A stretch of 40,077 nt of DNA from CAZJFC01 sp964545245. GTDB lineage: Bacteria; Pseudomonadota; Alphaproteobacteria; Rickettsiales; 21-14-0-20-44-7. Position numbers and translations under genes: made by a program. Below, in pieces: positions 16,827 to 25,896 of the stretch. The stretch spans positions 1 through 40,077 of the forward strand of contig CAZJFC010000011.1 in NCBI GenBank assembly GCA_964545245.1. Reading direction: 5' to 3'. The notes beneath the pieces were generated by a model. That model made no database searches. It was not told the origin of the DNA and was given only the letters and a program-made list of their open reading frames with translations. How positions within the stretch are numbered: position 1 is the first letter of the stretch; every line of letters starts with the position of its first letter.

Positions 16827-16847
16827 ATCAAGATAATTCAGTCTTTA

Positions 16848-17390
16848 TCAAAAGGCAGGAGCAGCGGAATATTCCTGCCAGCCCGGTAAAACCGCATCGC
16901 GGGGTGAAACCAAAGGCTCCGCCACCGGCCATTTTATGGCAAGCCCGGTATCGTTATAGGCAAGCCCCCCCTCGTTCCTGGGGTTATATAGGCAATCCAC
17001 CTTGTAAAGCACATGTGCTTCGGTTATGGCACAGAAACCATGCGCAAAACCGCCGGGGATGAACAGCATCAGGCCGTTTTCCCCGCTAAGTTCCACCGTA
17101 TAATGTTTGCCGAATGTTTTTGAATCGCGGCGTATATCCACCGCCACATCGAGGATTTTTCCGTGGGTTACACTTACCAGCTTCGCCTGCCCCGGGTCTT
17201 TCTGGTAATGCAGGCCGCGTATCACCCCCGGTTTTGAAACCGAGAAATTATCCTGCACAAACACATTATTTATCCCTATTGCCTCAAACTTCGTGTTGGA
17301 ATAGCGCTCGGCGAACCAGCCCCTGTCATCAGGGAATTTATTGAAGCTGATAAGTTTCAGCCCTTCCAGCGGTTCATCAACTATCTGCAT
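16848..17390 (-). CDS. rfbC: dTDP-4-dehydrorhamnose 3,5-epimerase
   Basis: This 180-aa cupin-fold epimerase converts dTDP-4-keto-6-deoxyglucose to dTDP-4-keto-rhamnose. The catalytic His is H61 in VIRGLHYQ, and DDRGWFAERY, IPGGFAHGF and YNPRNEGGL are family signatures. Length is standard. Its start overlaps the end of rfbB by 14 bp, so the two are coupled. It is third in the four-step dTDP-rhamnose route; the other genes lie immediately upstream (rfbB) and in the divergent operon (rfbA, rfbD). Confidence 0.96.
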   Translation of the reverse strand: MQIVDEPLEGLKLISFNKFPDDRGWFAERYSNTKFEAIGINNVFVQDNFSVSKPGVIRGLHYQKDPGQAKLVSVTHGKILDVAVDIRRDSKTFGKHYTVELSGENGLMLFIPGGFAHGFCAITEAHVLYKVDCLYNPRNEGGLAYNDTGLAIKWPVAEPLVSPRDAVLPGWQEYSAAPAF

Positions 17391-18378
17391 AAGCCAAATA
17401 ATGTTTTATTGTTTCATCAATTCTTTCCGCGAAGACTTTCGGCGCGGCATAGCCCAGCTCTTTCCTTGCTTTTGAATCATCAATAGCATAGCGCCAGTCA
17501 TGCCCCGGCCTGTCTGTTACATAGGTAATTTGCCCGGCATAACTTTTGCCGTCCTCACGCGGGGAGATGCTATCAAGCTTAGCGCATATCTGCTCTGCCA
17601 CCTGGTTGTTGGACATTTCTGCTGCGCCGCCGAAACCATATGACTCCCCCGGCTTCCCCTTCTCAAGCGCAAGCCTGATCCCGGCGCAATGGTCTTCAAC
17701 GAATATCCAGTCGCGCACATTCTCGCCCTTGCCGTAAATTGGTATTTCCTTACCGGAAAGCGCATTAAGGATAATTTTTGGTATCAGTTTTTCCTTGTGC
17801 TGGAATGGCCCGTAATTATTGGTGCAATTGGTGATAATGACAGGCAAACCATAGGTTTTGTGCCATGCTTTGGCCAGATGGTCCGCTGCCGCCTTGGATG
17901 CGGAATATGGCGAACTTGGGTCATACGGGGTTTGCTCGGTGAATTTGCCGCTATCGCCAAGGCTGCCGAAAACTTCATCGGTAGATATCTGTAAAAACCT
18001 GAATGTGTCTTTTTTTCCTTCCTGCAGTTGCGTCCAGTAATTCAGCGCAGATTGCAGAAGCGCGAATACTCCGACAATATTCGTCTGGATAAAAGCCGAA
18101 GGTTTTTCAATCGAATTATCCACATGGCTTTCTGCCGCGAAGTTCACTACACTATCGATTTCATTTCCTTTAAAAATTTCCGCCAGCAATGCAGTGTCAC
18201 AAACGTCGCCTTTTATAAACTGGTAATTCGCGCTTCCTTCAATCACGTCAAGGCTCACCTTATTTGCGGCATAGGTAAGTTTATCAAGGTTTATCACGCG
18301 GTTCCCGGCAGCAATTTCCTGCCGCACAAATGCACTGCCGATAAACCCATATCCGCCCGTAACCAGTATAGTTTTCAT
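17377..18378 (-). CDS. rfbB: dTDP-glucose 4,6-dehydratase
   Basis: This 333-aa extended SDR makes dTDP-4-keto-6-deoxyglucose. The NAD loop is GGYGFIG (8-14), the catalytic triplet is T133-D134-E135, and Y158/K162 (YSASK) complete the active site. Length fits the family. It opens the minus-strand operon rfbB-rfbC-metX-metW and is divergent from rfbA across 120 bp, so the two rhamnose operons probably share a control region. Confidence 0.96.
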   Translation of the reverse strand: MKTILVTGGYGFIGSAFVRQEIAAGNRVINLDKLTYAANKVSLDVIEGSANYQFIKGDVCDTALLAEIFKGNEIDSVVNFAAESHVDNSIEKPSAFIQTNIVGVFALLQSALNYWTQLQEGKKDTFRFLQISTDEVFGSLGDSGKFTEQTPYDPSSPYSASKAAADHLAKAWHKTYGLPVIITNCTNNYGPFQHKEKLIPKIILNALSGKEIPIYGKGENVRDWIFVEDHCAGIRLALEKGKPGESYGFGGAAEMSNNQVAEQICAKLDSISPREDGKSYAGQITYVTDRPGHDWRYAIDDSKARKELGYAAPKVFAERIDETIKHYLAYADS

Positions 18379-18463
18379 ATTATGCGTAAAATATCATGCC
18401 ATGACATAAAAGCCAGCCCGACAATTTTTTTAGCTGTTATTAATGGCCATCTATCTTCGTATG

Positions 18464-18492
18464 TTGCCTAAAACCGTGCCTGAGCATATTTT
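18464..18492 (+). promoter_or_regulatory. Putative rfbA promoter, possibly leaderless transcript
   Basis: TTGCCT (18464-18469), a 17-bp spacer and TATTTT (18487-18492) fit a sigma-70 promoter. Transcription would begin almost at the rfbA ATG (18499), and no ribosome binding site is visible before that ATG. A leaderless message is therefore possible, but this is inference. Confidence 0.35.
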
Positions 18493-18498
18493 GATGGC

Positions 18499-19392
18499 AT
18501 GAAAGGTATCATACTCGCGGGCGGTTCGGGAACAAGGTTGCAGCCAATGACGGATGCTATCTCAAAACAGATCTTGCCGGTTTACGACAAGCCCATGATT
18601 TTCTACCCGCTTGCGGTACTGATGAATTTCGGCCTGCGCGATATTTTAATCATCTCAACCCCGCGCGATACGCCAATCATCGAATCCTTCCTCGGCGATG
18701 GCTCGAATGTGGGAATAAACCTCTCCTACGCAGTCCAGGAAAAGCCACGCGGCATTGCTGAAGCGCTGGTTATCGCACGTGATTTCGTCGGTGATGACTC
18801 AATCTGCCTGATACTTGGCGATAATATTTTTTACGGCAGCGAGATTTCCAGCGAAAATATCGGCCCCGATTTCCTTAAAGCAATCAACCTGGAATCCGGC
18901 GCTTATGTTATGGCCTATCAGGTAAAGAACCCGCAGCGCTATGGTGTGGTTGAACTCGCCCCGGATGGCAAAACGGCAATTTCAATTGAAGAAAAACCAC
19001 AAAATCCGAAATCGCGCTGGGTAGTCACCGGACTTTATTTTTATGATAATAAAGCACTTGATATCGCAGCAGGCCTAAAACCGTCGGGACGCGGAGAGCT
19101 TGAGATTACCGATGTAAACAAAGCATATCTGGATAAAGGCGAACTTAACGTGATCTGCACCGGGCGCGGCTTCGCATGGCTGGACGCCGGAACACCGGAC
19201 TCCCTGCTTGATTCTGCGAACTTCATCCAGACGATCGAGCAGCGGCAAGGGGTCAAAATCGCCTGTATCGAAGAAATCGCATTACGCCGTGGCTTCCTTG
19301 ATAAAGACGGTTTTATCAGGGTTACTAAGTCATATAACCCCGGCTCTGATTATTACCATTATCTTGAAACCATCCTGGCTGAACACAAATGA
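18499..19392 (+). CDS. rfbA: Glucose-1-phosphate thymidylyltransferase
   Basis: This 297-aa nucleotidyltransferase forms dTDP-glucose from dTTP and glucose-1-phosphate. The nucleotide-binding signature is GGSGTRLQPMT (8-18), with metal-binding D108 in LGDNIFYG. VEKPxxP-type IEEKPQNPKS and FAWLDAGTPDSL are also present. Length fits the RmlA family. It overlaps rfbD by 4 nt (ATGA), forming the plus-strand half of the dTDP-rhamnose cluster. Confidence 0.96.
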   Translation: MKGIILAGGSGTRLQPMTDAISKQILPVYDKPMIFYPLAVLMNFGLRDILIISTPRDTPIIESFLGDGSNVGINLSYAVQEKPRGIAEALVIARDFVGDDSICLILGDNIFYGSEISSENIGPDFLKAINLESGAYVMAYQVKNPQRYGVVELAPDGKTAISIEEKPQNPKSRWVVTGLYFYDNKALDIAAGLKPSGRGELEITDVNKAYLDKGELNVICTGRGFAWLDAGTPDSLLDSANFIQTIEQRQGVKIACIEEIALRRGFLDKDGFIRVTKSYNPGSDYYHYLETILAEHK

Positions 19393-20276
19393 AAAAGATA
19401 CTGGTAATCGGCAGAACCGGGCAGATCGCACAAAATCTGAACGATATACTAGGCCACAACAAAAATTTTGAATTTATCTCCACATCTCGCAAAGAACTTG
19501 ACCTTGCGGTTCCGGAGGATGTTTACGGAAAACTTTCCGCCCTCAAATTCTCTCCCGATATAATCATTAATGCTGCCGCATACACAGCGGTTGACCTTGC
19601 CGAAGACGAACGCGAGACCTGCGATAAAATAAACCATCTTTCAGTTTTCGAGATTGCGCGTTTCTGCAAGGATACCAAAGCGCTACTCGTGCATTATTCA
19701 ACTGATTATGTTTTTGACGGCAGCGGTAATGAACCATTTATCGAAGATAATTCTTCCAATCTTTCACCGCTCAACCATTACGGAACAACCAAACTTGCGG
19801 GCGAACGCGCGGTTATTAATTCAGGCTGCGAATACCTTATTTTCCGCACCGCATGGGTTTATAACCATTCCGGCAAGAATTTTGTGAATACTATCTTAAG
19901 GCTCGCGCAGGAAAGGCCCGAACTTAAAATTGTATCCGACCAGACTGGCTCACCCACATATGCTGCCGATATCGCCTCAGCTACTATCACCGCCCTTGGC
20001 GCAACAGAAATAAAATCAGGCATCTATAACCTTGTTGCACCGGAATTTATCTCGTGGCATGGATTTGCCGAACTTATTGTAAATGCAGCACGGAAACATG
20101 GATTCGATATAAAAACAGAATCCGTTATTCCCATCAGTTCCGTTGAGTACCCGACAAGGGCAAAACGCCCGGCAAATTCTCGCCTTTCATTCAAAAAACT
20201 GGAAAATGATTTTGGCATTACCCTGCCATCAATAAAAGATTCGCTCAATAATTGCCTGCAGAAAATCGGCATATAG
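19389..20276 (+). CDS. rfbD: dTDP-4-dehydrorhamnose reductase
   Basis: This 295-aa extended SDR does the last step, NAD(P)H reduction to dTDP-L-rhamnose. The cofactor loop is GRTGQIAQNL (8-17). INAAAYTAVDLAE, YSTDYVFDG and the catalytic Y/K in YGTTKLAGE are present. Length is standard. Its start overlaps rfbA by 4 nt. A 63-bp gap separates it from the following glycosyltransferase genes, which may use the rhamnose or other activated sugars. Confidence 0.96.
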   Translation: MKKILVIGRTGQIAQNLNDILGHNKNFEFISTSRKELDLAVPEDVYGKLSALKFSPDIIINAAAYTAVDLAEDERETCDKINHLSVFEIARFCKDTKALLVHYSTDYVFDGSGNEPFIEDNSSNLSPLNHYGTTKLAGERAVINSGCEYLIFRTAWVYNHSGKNFVNTILRLAQERPELKIVSDQTGSPTYAADIASATITALGATEIKSGIYNLVAPEFISWHGFAELIVNAARKHGFDIKTESVIPISSVEYPTRAKRPANSRLSFKKLENDFGITLPSIKDSLNNCLQKIGI

Positions 20277-20339
20277 TCTTTATTATTGACCGGTATGGGT
20301 AATTAGGCGTAATCTCCGGCAGTTCACGAGGTTGATTAT

Positions 20340-21176
20340 ATGACGCAAGGCAATGAGAAAAAAATTCTAATCTGTGTGCTTTCATACAACGCAGCAAACC
20401 ACATTGTTGAGGTATTCAACCGCATACCACGTGATTTTCTTAATAGCGAAGAACATACAGTTCATGTTGCCGTATTCGATGATGCCTCAAAAGATGATAC
20501 ATATGAAATTGCCCTTGATTATGCGAAAGGCTTTCCTGACAAGATAAAAATATTCAAATACAAAGATAACCAGGGCTATGGCGGCAACCAGAAACTGGCC
20601 TACAGCTACGCGATCAAAAATGGTTATGATATAGCAATCATGCTTCACGGCGATGCGCAATACGCCCCTGAATTGCTGCCTGATATGGCAAAACCAATAA
20701 TTGAAGGGGGCTATGGCGTTGTGCTTGGCTCACGCATGATCAACCGCAAACAGGCACTGGCAGGCGGCATGCCTAAATATAAATTTGTCGGTAACATCGG
20801 GCTTACGACTTTCCAGAACATCATGCTGGGCGCAAAGCTTGCAGAATACCATACAGGCTATCGCGCATATAGCACCGAAGCCCTTAAACAGGTTCCTTTT
20901 GAACTCGATTCTGATTATTTTGAATTCGATACCGATATACTTATCCAGATGATCCACAAGAAAATCCCAATTAAGGAAATTCCAATCCCGACACATTACG
21001 GTGACGAAGTCTGTAATGTTAATGTAGTTAAATATGGTCTGCGCGTGTTGAAATCCACGACCATTTCGGTTCTCAACCGGATGGGAATTCTAAAAACCCC
21101 TAAATTCAATTACAGCGAACAAAGCATCAATTCCGCACGCAATAATTTTTCCTCGAAATATAGCCGGTACTTATAA
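20340..21176 (+). CDS. Glycosyltransferase family 2
   Basis: This 278-aa GT-A fold glycosyltransferase opens with ILICVLSYNAANHI, has the nucleotide-sugar Asp pair in FDDASKDDT (D47, D48), and the metal site region HGDAQYAPE (D105). The pattern resembles dolichol-phosphate-mannose-synthase-like GT2 enzymes (H-x-D-x-Q). There is no membrane segment, so it would be cytoplasmic or peripheral. It starts 63 bp after rfbD and ends 9 bp before a GT-C membrane enzyme. A plausible joint role is making a polyprenyl-linked sugar that the GT-C enzyme then uses; this is inferred from order. Confidence 0.9.
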   Translation: MTQGNEKKILICVLSYNAANHIVEVFNRIPRDFLNSEEHTVHVAVFDDASKDDTYEIALDYAKGFPDKIKIFKYKDNQGYGGNQKLAYSYAIKNGYDIAIMLHGDAQYAPELLPDMAKPIIEGGYGVVLGSRMINRKQALAGGMPKYKFVGNIGLTTFQNIMLGAKLAEYHTGYRAYSTEALKQVPFELDSDYFEFDTDILIQMIHKKIPIKEIPIPTHYGDEVCNVNVVKYGLRVLKSTTISVLNRMGILKTPKFNYSEQSINSARNNFSSKYSRYL

Positions 21177-21185
21177 CGCACAACC

Positions 21186-22838
21186 ATGCCAGAAAGAATA
21201 CCAGACAGATATTTTTTTCCCGCGCTGTTCTGCCTAACCTTCTTAGCACTGCTTGTTGTGACTTATATATATGGCATACCACCGATGTGGATACATGATG
21301 AGTTCAGCTATATGCTCGCGGCAGATACTTTCCTTCATGGCCGTATTACTAACCCGCCACATGAATTACCGCAATTCTTTGAAAATCCGCATCTGATAAT
21401 CAGCCCTACCTACATGTCAAAATACCCGCCGGGACAACCATTTATCCTGGCGATAGGTATACTTCTGGGCCACCCGTTTTTTGGCGTGCTTATTGCCCTC
21501 TCCCTGTTCATAAGCTGCTTCACGTGGATGCTTTCATCCCTCATAGACAAAAAATTTATTATCCCGATTTACATCCTGATGCTTATTTCTTTGGGACTCA
21601 GTAAACACTGGGGAAGATCTTACATTATTGGCGCTTTACCTGCTGCCGCAGCCTGCCTGATGATCGGCACTTACCTGTACAGCCTGAAATACAAAATTGT
21701 AAGAGGAGAATTAATTTTTATCATTTCCTGCGCGATATTATCAGTCACCAGACCCTATGAAGGATTGATTCTTAGCGTCATGATTTTCCTGATGTTCATC
21801 TATGATATATGCAGAAATAACCTCCATCTTGAAAGTACCGCTAAATCCCTTACTATATTGTCGGCAGGCGGATTAATTATTCTTGCTTTCCACGCATATT
21901 ATAACTGGCACATAACCGGCAACACTCTGCTAATACCAAACCGGTTGCATATCGATCAATACATGTATGCCCCTTATTTATGGTTCCAGAATCTTCTCAC
22001 ACCGGAAATGACCCCGAGCGTAAAACTGAACCATTTGTTTCATTACATATGGGAAAAAAACGCCTATGATAAAATAGCTGCGATGAGTTTAATAGAACGC
22101 ACAGAATTTCTTGCCTCCCGTATAAATAGCTCTCCCTCCCTGATTTTCATGTTGATACTTGCCCCGCTTGCCTTGGTAGGTAGACAATTTGATAGGTTCG
22201 CGTTGCGCCTGTTGTTGATTGTGCTGGTAAGCTTTCTATTGTCCTCCCTGCTGGTGTGGATGCTTCTGTATTACATATTCGTAACGGTTGTTGCCGCCAC
22301 CGCACTAAATTTTTATCTTGCATACCGAATCATAAAACACCGCATATTTACAAAGAACTGGAGCATTATTACCACCACGGCAATCGTGCCATGCCTTATA
22401 GTTACTGGCCTCGTATCATTGAACCTTCCGCTGGATTCTTTCAACTCCATATCCAGTGAAAGGAAATTGCTTTCAGGAGTCCATGCTCCCATTCTCCATA
22501 AAGATGAGCTTGTGCATAATATAGAGGCAAAAAGCCCGGCAAACCTTGTGTTTGTCAGGTACAGGGATTACGAAAAATATAATGAGCGTGATGAGTTACT
22601 GAACCGCATGGCCTTATATTATAACACAACGGTTTCGTTCGTATACAATTCTGCAGACATTGATTCCCAAAGAACCGTATTTGCGCATGACCTCGGCGCA
22701 GAGGAAAACCGCAAACTGATCGATTATTATAACAAAAAAGGCCAGAATCGAAAATTGTGGCTGCTGGACCTTAGTTATTATAACCATGTTACCTTAACCC
22801 AGCCGGAAACAGCCCTTAATATCCGCCCGCTTCATTAA
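21186..22838 (+). CDS. GT-C type membrane glycosyltransferase (PMT/ArnT-like)
   Basis: This 550-aa polytopic protein has about ten hydrophobic segments through residue 400 and a hydrophilic C-terminal part. Just after TM1 lies WIHDEFSYMLAADTF with the D38-E39 pair typical of the first loop of GT-C enzymes, then PTYMSKYPPGQPF, another mark of this group. GT-C enzymes transfer sugars from polyprenyl-phosphate donors on the periplasmic side. It is 9 bp behind the GT2 gene. The donor could be the product of that GT2 or of the UbiA/DprE operon. The acceptor is unknown. Confidence 0.82.
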   Translation: MPERIPDRYFFPALFCLTFLALLVVTYIYGIPPMWIHDEFSYMLAADTFLHGRITNPPHELPQFFENPHLIISPTYMSKYPPGQPFILAIGILLGHPFFGVLIALSLFISCFTWMLSSLIDKKFIIPIYILMLISLGLSKHWGRSYIIGALPAAAACLMIGTYLYSLKYKIVRGELIFIISCAILSVTRPYEGLILSVMIFLMFIYDICRNNLHLESTAKSLTILSAGGLIILAFHAYYNWHITGNTLLIPNRLHIDQYMYAPYLWFQNLLTPEMTPSVKLNHLFHYIWEKNAYDKIAAMSLIERTEFLASRINSSPSLIFMLILAPLALVGRQFDRFALRLLLIVLVSFLLSSLLVWMLLYYIFVTVVAATALNFYLAYRIIKHRIFTKNWSIITTTAIVPCLIVTGLVSLNLPLDSFNSISSERKLLSGVHAPILHKDELVHNIEAKSPANLVFVRYRDYEKYNERDELLNRMALYYNTTVSFVYNSADIDSQRTVFAHDLGAEENRKLIDYYNKKGQNRKLWLLDLSYYNHVTLTQPETALNIRPLH

Positions 22839-22905
22839 GAAGCGCCAGGATTAACGAATATATTGCAAAATCTGCGTAAACCCGGCAATATATGCAGCTT
22901 ATCAT

Positions 22906-23589
22906 ATGACTACAGCCAGTAACAAGCTCGCAAAACTCCGTAACGAAATCGATAAAATCGATACCGATCTGCTCAGGCTTTTGTCAAAACGCACGGAATA
23001 TGTTGAAAAAGTCGGCGAGTTAAAACGCATCACCGGAGAAAACAGCAGCTTCATCCGCCCCGGCCGGGAAGCTGTAATGCTGAAAAAACTCTCAAGGCAA
23101 GGAGCTGGAAAATTCCCTGTTCCTGCCATCCAGTCAATCTGGCGCAGTATAATTTCCGCATCACTCGCAGTCGAGAATGGACTTAATATTGCCGTATTAC
23201 GCAACTATGATTTTGATACCTCCAGGGAGATTTCGGGCTATTTTGGCAGTTTCAGCAAATATATAATCTGCTCTTCGTCGGATGAAATACTTGATAAAAT
23301 AAACAAAAATACAATCGGTGTGGTTGACCTTTCCGGCAAATGGTGGGCAAAGCTCTCAAATGAAAAATACAGCAAAATCAAGGTTTTCGCGGCTCCCGGC
23401 AAGAATCTTTATGCAATAGCCAAAATAGCCACGGAAAAAACCGGGGAGGATAAAACCCTCGTAGTTACCAAATCCCCGCTGAAACTAGGCAAAAAACTTG
23501 CGCGGCTACGCAGCTATAACCTCTATAAAGTTGACGGTTTCCACGCCAAAATCAAAGACGGAATTGTCATCGGGCATTATTCTGCCTAG
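22906..23589 (+). CDS. Chorismate mutase (AroQ type) with degenerate P-protein-like tail
   Basis: Residues about 5-92 form an AroQ helical chorismate mutase (chorismate to prephenate). R12, R29, K40 and the RPGRE segment (51-55) match the active-site pattern of E. coli P-protein. Residues about 94-227 are not a normal prephenate dehydratase, yet IAKIATEKTGEDKT (171-184) resembles the segment that joins dehydratase and ACT domains in P-proteins. The tail may be a decayed or regulatory domain. At 227 aa it is shorter than a P-protein. It lies 39 bp before hisC, an arrangement common in alphaproteobacterial aromatic amino acid loci. Confidence 0.86.
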   Translation: MTTASNKLAKLRNEIDKIDTDLLRLLSKRTEYVEKVGELKRITGENSSFIRPGREAVMLKKLSRQGAGKFPVPAIQSIWRSIISASLAVENGLNIAVLRNYDFDTSREISGYFGSFSKYIICSSSDEILDKINKNTIGVVDLSGKWWAKLSNEKYSKIKVFAAPGKNLYAIAKIATEKTGEDKTLVVTKSPLKLGKKLARLRSYNLYKVDGFHAKIKDGIVIGHYSA

Positions 23590-23628
23590 AATGACCTGAA
23601 AATACCCCGGATACCCAACAGGATTATT

Positions 23629-24702
23629 ATGCTCAACGTAAAAAAAGAAGTGCTCAATATCAGCCCTTACACGCCCGGAAAATCGAAAATCGCCGGGGTG
23701 AGCAAGGTCATCAAGCTTTCCTCGAATGAAAACCCGCTTGGTGCAAGCCCGAAGGCGATTGCCGCCTATAAGGAATTCGACAGTTTCAACCGCTACCCGG
23801 ATGCCAATGCCACTGCCCTGCGCGAGGAAATCGGCAAGGCATATCATCTGGACGCCGACAGAATCATCTGCGGATGCGGCTCGGATGAAATCCTTGAACT
23901 CATCGCCTATGCTTATTCAGGCGTCGGCAATGAGGTAATCTACACTAAACACGGCTTCCTGGTTTACCCGATTGCCGCGCGTTCTGCCGGGGCAACCCCG
24001 GTTGCCGTTGCCGAAAACAACTACACAACCGATGTTGACGCGATCCTTGCCGCAGTGAATGAAAAAACCTCGATTGTCTATGTCGCAAACCCGAACAACC
24101 CAACCGGGACATATATCCCGAAACAGGAAATGAAGCGCCTGCGCGACAACCTGCGTGAAGATGTGTTGCTGGTGATTGACGCCGCCTATGCCGAATGCGT
24201 AACTGCGGAAGATTATTCCGACGGGCGCGAGATCGCCGACTCAACCAACAACACCATCATGACCCACACATTCTCAAAAATGTATGGCCTTGCCGCGTTG
24301 CGCCTTGGCTGGGGTTATGGTTCCGCGGGAATTATCGATATTCTCAACCGCATCCGCCCGCCGTTCAATGTGACCACCCCCACCATGAACGCCGGGATTG
24401 CCGCGCTTCAGGACAAAGATTTTTTGCATGAATGCATCGAGTACAACTTCAAATGGCGCGAGGTCTTATTCCGCGAGCTGGAATTGCTCGGCTATAACCC
24501 GGTTCCAAGCCAGGCTAATTTTATAATGGCCAATTTCGGCAGCGCGGAAGAAGCCGCACGCGGTTTTGAGCACCTGAAATCAAAAGGGATACTTGTCAGG
24601 GAGATCGGGAATTATCACCTGCCGGAATTCCTGCGTATCAGCTTCGGCACCGAAGGAGAAATGAAAGTGCTGATTGAGGCACTGCGCGAGTTCAGGAGCT
24701 AA
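23629..24702 (+). CDS. hisC: Histidinol-phosphate / aromatic aminotransferase
   Basis: This 357-aa class I/II PLP aminotransferase has NPNNPTG (154-160), the Asp in LVIDAAYAE, and the PLP lysine K217 in HTFSKMYGLAALRLGW. Sequence layout matches HisC. Being next to chorismate mutase, it probably also, or mainly, transaminates aromatic keto acids (tyrosine/phenylalanine route), as HisC paralogs do in alphaproteobacteria. AGGA lies before the ATG. Its stop overlaps the stop of the convergent gene by 3 bases, so no terminator separates them. Confidence 0.93.
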   Translation: MLNVKKEVLNISPYTPGKSKIAGVSKVIKLSSNENPLGASPKAIAAYKEFDSFNRYPDANATALREEIGKAYHLDADRIICGCGSDEILELIAYAYSGVGNEVIYTKHGFLVYPIAARSAGATPVAVAENNYTTDVDAILAAVNEKTSIVYVANPNNPTGTYIPKQEMKRLRDNLREDVLLVIDAAYAECVTAEDYSDGREIADSTNNTIMTHTFSKMYGLAALRLGWGYGSAGIIDILNRIRPPFNVTTPTMNAGIAALQDKDFLHECIEYNFKWREVLFRELELLGYNPVPSQANFIMANFGSAEEAARGFEHLKSKGILVREIGNYHLPEFLRISFGTEGEMKVLIEALREFRS

Positions 24703-25034
24703 TTCTTCCTGCCTAAAGCTTCCTCGCATTTAACTTTATATTCCGCATGTTTTGCGCGCATTTTCCGGCCGCGCTCAACGCCGCTTTCATAACGCGAGAT
24801 TTTTTCATCGTCGGAAAGCTTTGCCCATCTTTCCTGAGAAGATTTTATTTTTTTCTCATGGCGGTCATTCAGGACTTTCAGCTTTTCCTGTTTTGTCATC
24901 TTGTTCCATGCTTCCGCTTTTTGCTGGCTGGCAGCCGTTTTTGGCTTTGCATGCTCATCCGCGAATGAAACCTGCGAAAGGCCAGTACCTGAAATTGCTG
25001 CAACCAAAGCCCCGATAACCAGATATTTTTTCAT
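24699..25034 (-). CDS. Small periplasmic protein, DUF3106-like
   Basis: This 111-aa protein has a Sec signal peptide (about 1-25, cleavage near SFA-DE). The mature region is highly charged, Lys/Glu-rich and helical. It contains repeated tryptophan-centred units (AWNKMTKQEKLKVLNDRH and RWAKLSDDEKISRY) that resemble the W-x-x-L/M repeats of DUF3106 proteins. Function is unknown. Its last codons overlap the convergent hisC stop. It starts 8 bp after the purU stop on the same strand, so the two may be cotranscribed. Confidence 0.75.
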   Translation of the reverse strand: MKKYLVIGALVAAISGTGLSQVSFADEHAKPKTAASQQKAEAWNKMTKQEKLKVLNDRHEKKIKSSQERWAKLSDDEKISRYESGVERGRKMRAKHAEYKVKCEEALGRKN

Positions 25035-25042
25035 ATGTCCTC

Positions 25043-25876
25043 TTATTTAAAAACGATTGTCTTATTCCCGTTCAATAAAACCCTATGCTCAATATGATAT
25101 TGCACCGCACGCGCCAGAACGAGGTTCTCGATATCACTACCGGCAGAGATCAGTTGCTCCGGTGCGTAGGTATGGTCAACGCGGATGACTTCCTGATCGA
25201 TAATCGGGCCTTCATCCAGCGCATCAGTTACATAATGCGCGGTTGCGCCGATAATCTTCACACCGCGCTCAAACGCCTGATAATAAGGCTTCGCGCCCTT
25301 GAAACTCGGCAGGAATGAGTGGTGGATATTAATCGCCCTGCCCTTAAGTCTGGCGGAGAGTTCCGGCGAAAGAATCTGCATATAACGCGCCAGCACAACA
25401 AGGTCGATGTCCAAATCCTCAACCAGTTGCAGGATTTTCGCCTCCTGCTCTTTCTTGTTATCAACCGGCAGGTGATGGAATGGAATTTTGTGCCACTCGG
25501 CCATGTCACGCAAAGTATCATGGTTGGAAACAACTGCCGGAACCTCAATATTCAGCGTGCCGATACGCTTACGGTGCAGCAAATGGTTAAGGCAATGCCC
25601 GGCCCTGGAAACCATAATCAGGACGCGGGTTTTGCTCGCCGCGTCATTGATTTCCCATTCCATGTTAAATTTTGCGCCGGTTTTTTCAAAGCTGGCAATA
25701 TCGAATTTCTCAGGCGCGGCGAACACGACCCGCATGAAGAACTTGTTATTGGCTATGTCATTAAACTGCGCTGATTCAAGGATGTTGCACTTATCGGCGG
25801 CAAGGAAACCCGAAACTTCAGCCACGATTCCAATCGTGTCCGGGCAGGAAAGAGTAAGTATATACTTTTTGCTCAT
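25043..25876 (-). CDS. purU: Formyltetrahydrofolate deformylase
   Basis: This 277-aa protein hydrolyses 10-formyl-THF to THF and formate. An N-terminal ACT domain (about 5-85) is followed by a formyltransferase-like domain with N183 and H185 (NIHHSFLP) and D221 (TDALDEGPII), the catalytic set of this group. Length is typical. It is divergent from the GT4 gene with almost no intergenic space. Confidence 0.95.
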   Translation of the reverse strand: MSKKYILTLSCPDTIGIVAEVSGFLAADKCNILESAQFNDIANNKFFMRVVFAAPEKFDIASFEKTGAKFNMEWEINDAASKTRVLIMVSRAGHCLNHLLHRKRIGTLNIEVPAVVSNHDTLRDMAEWHKIPFHHLPVDNKKEQEAKILQLVEDLDIDLVVLARYMQILSPELSARLKGRAINIHHSFLPSFKGAKPYYQAFERGVKIIGATAHYVTDALDEGPIIDQEVIRVDHTYAPEQLISAGSDIENLVLARAVQYHIEHRVLLNGNKTIVFK

Positions 25877-25896
25877 AAATGCTATTTATCCGCAAT

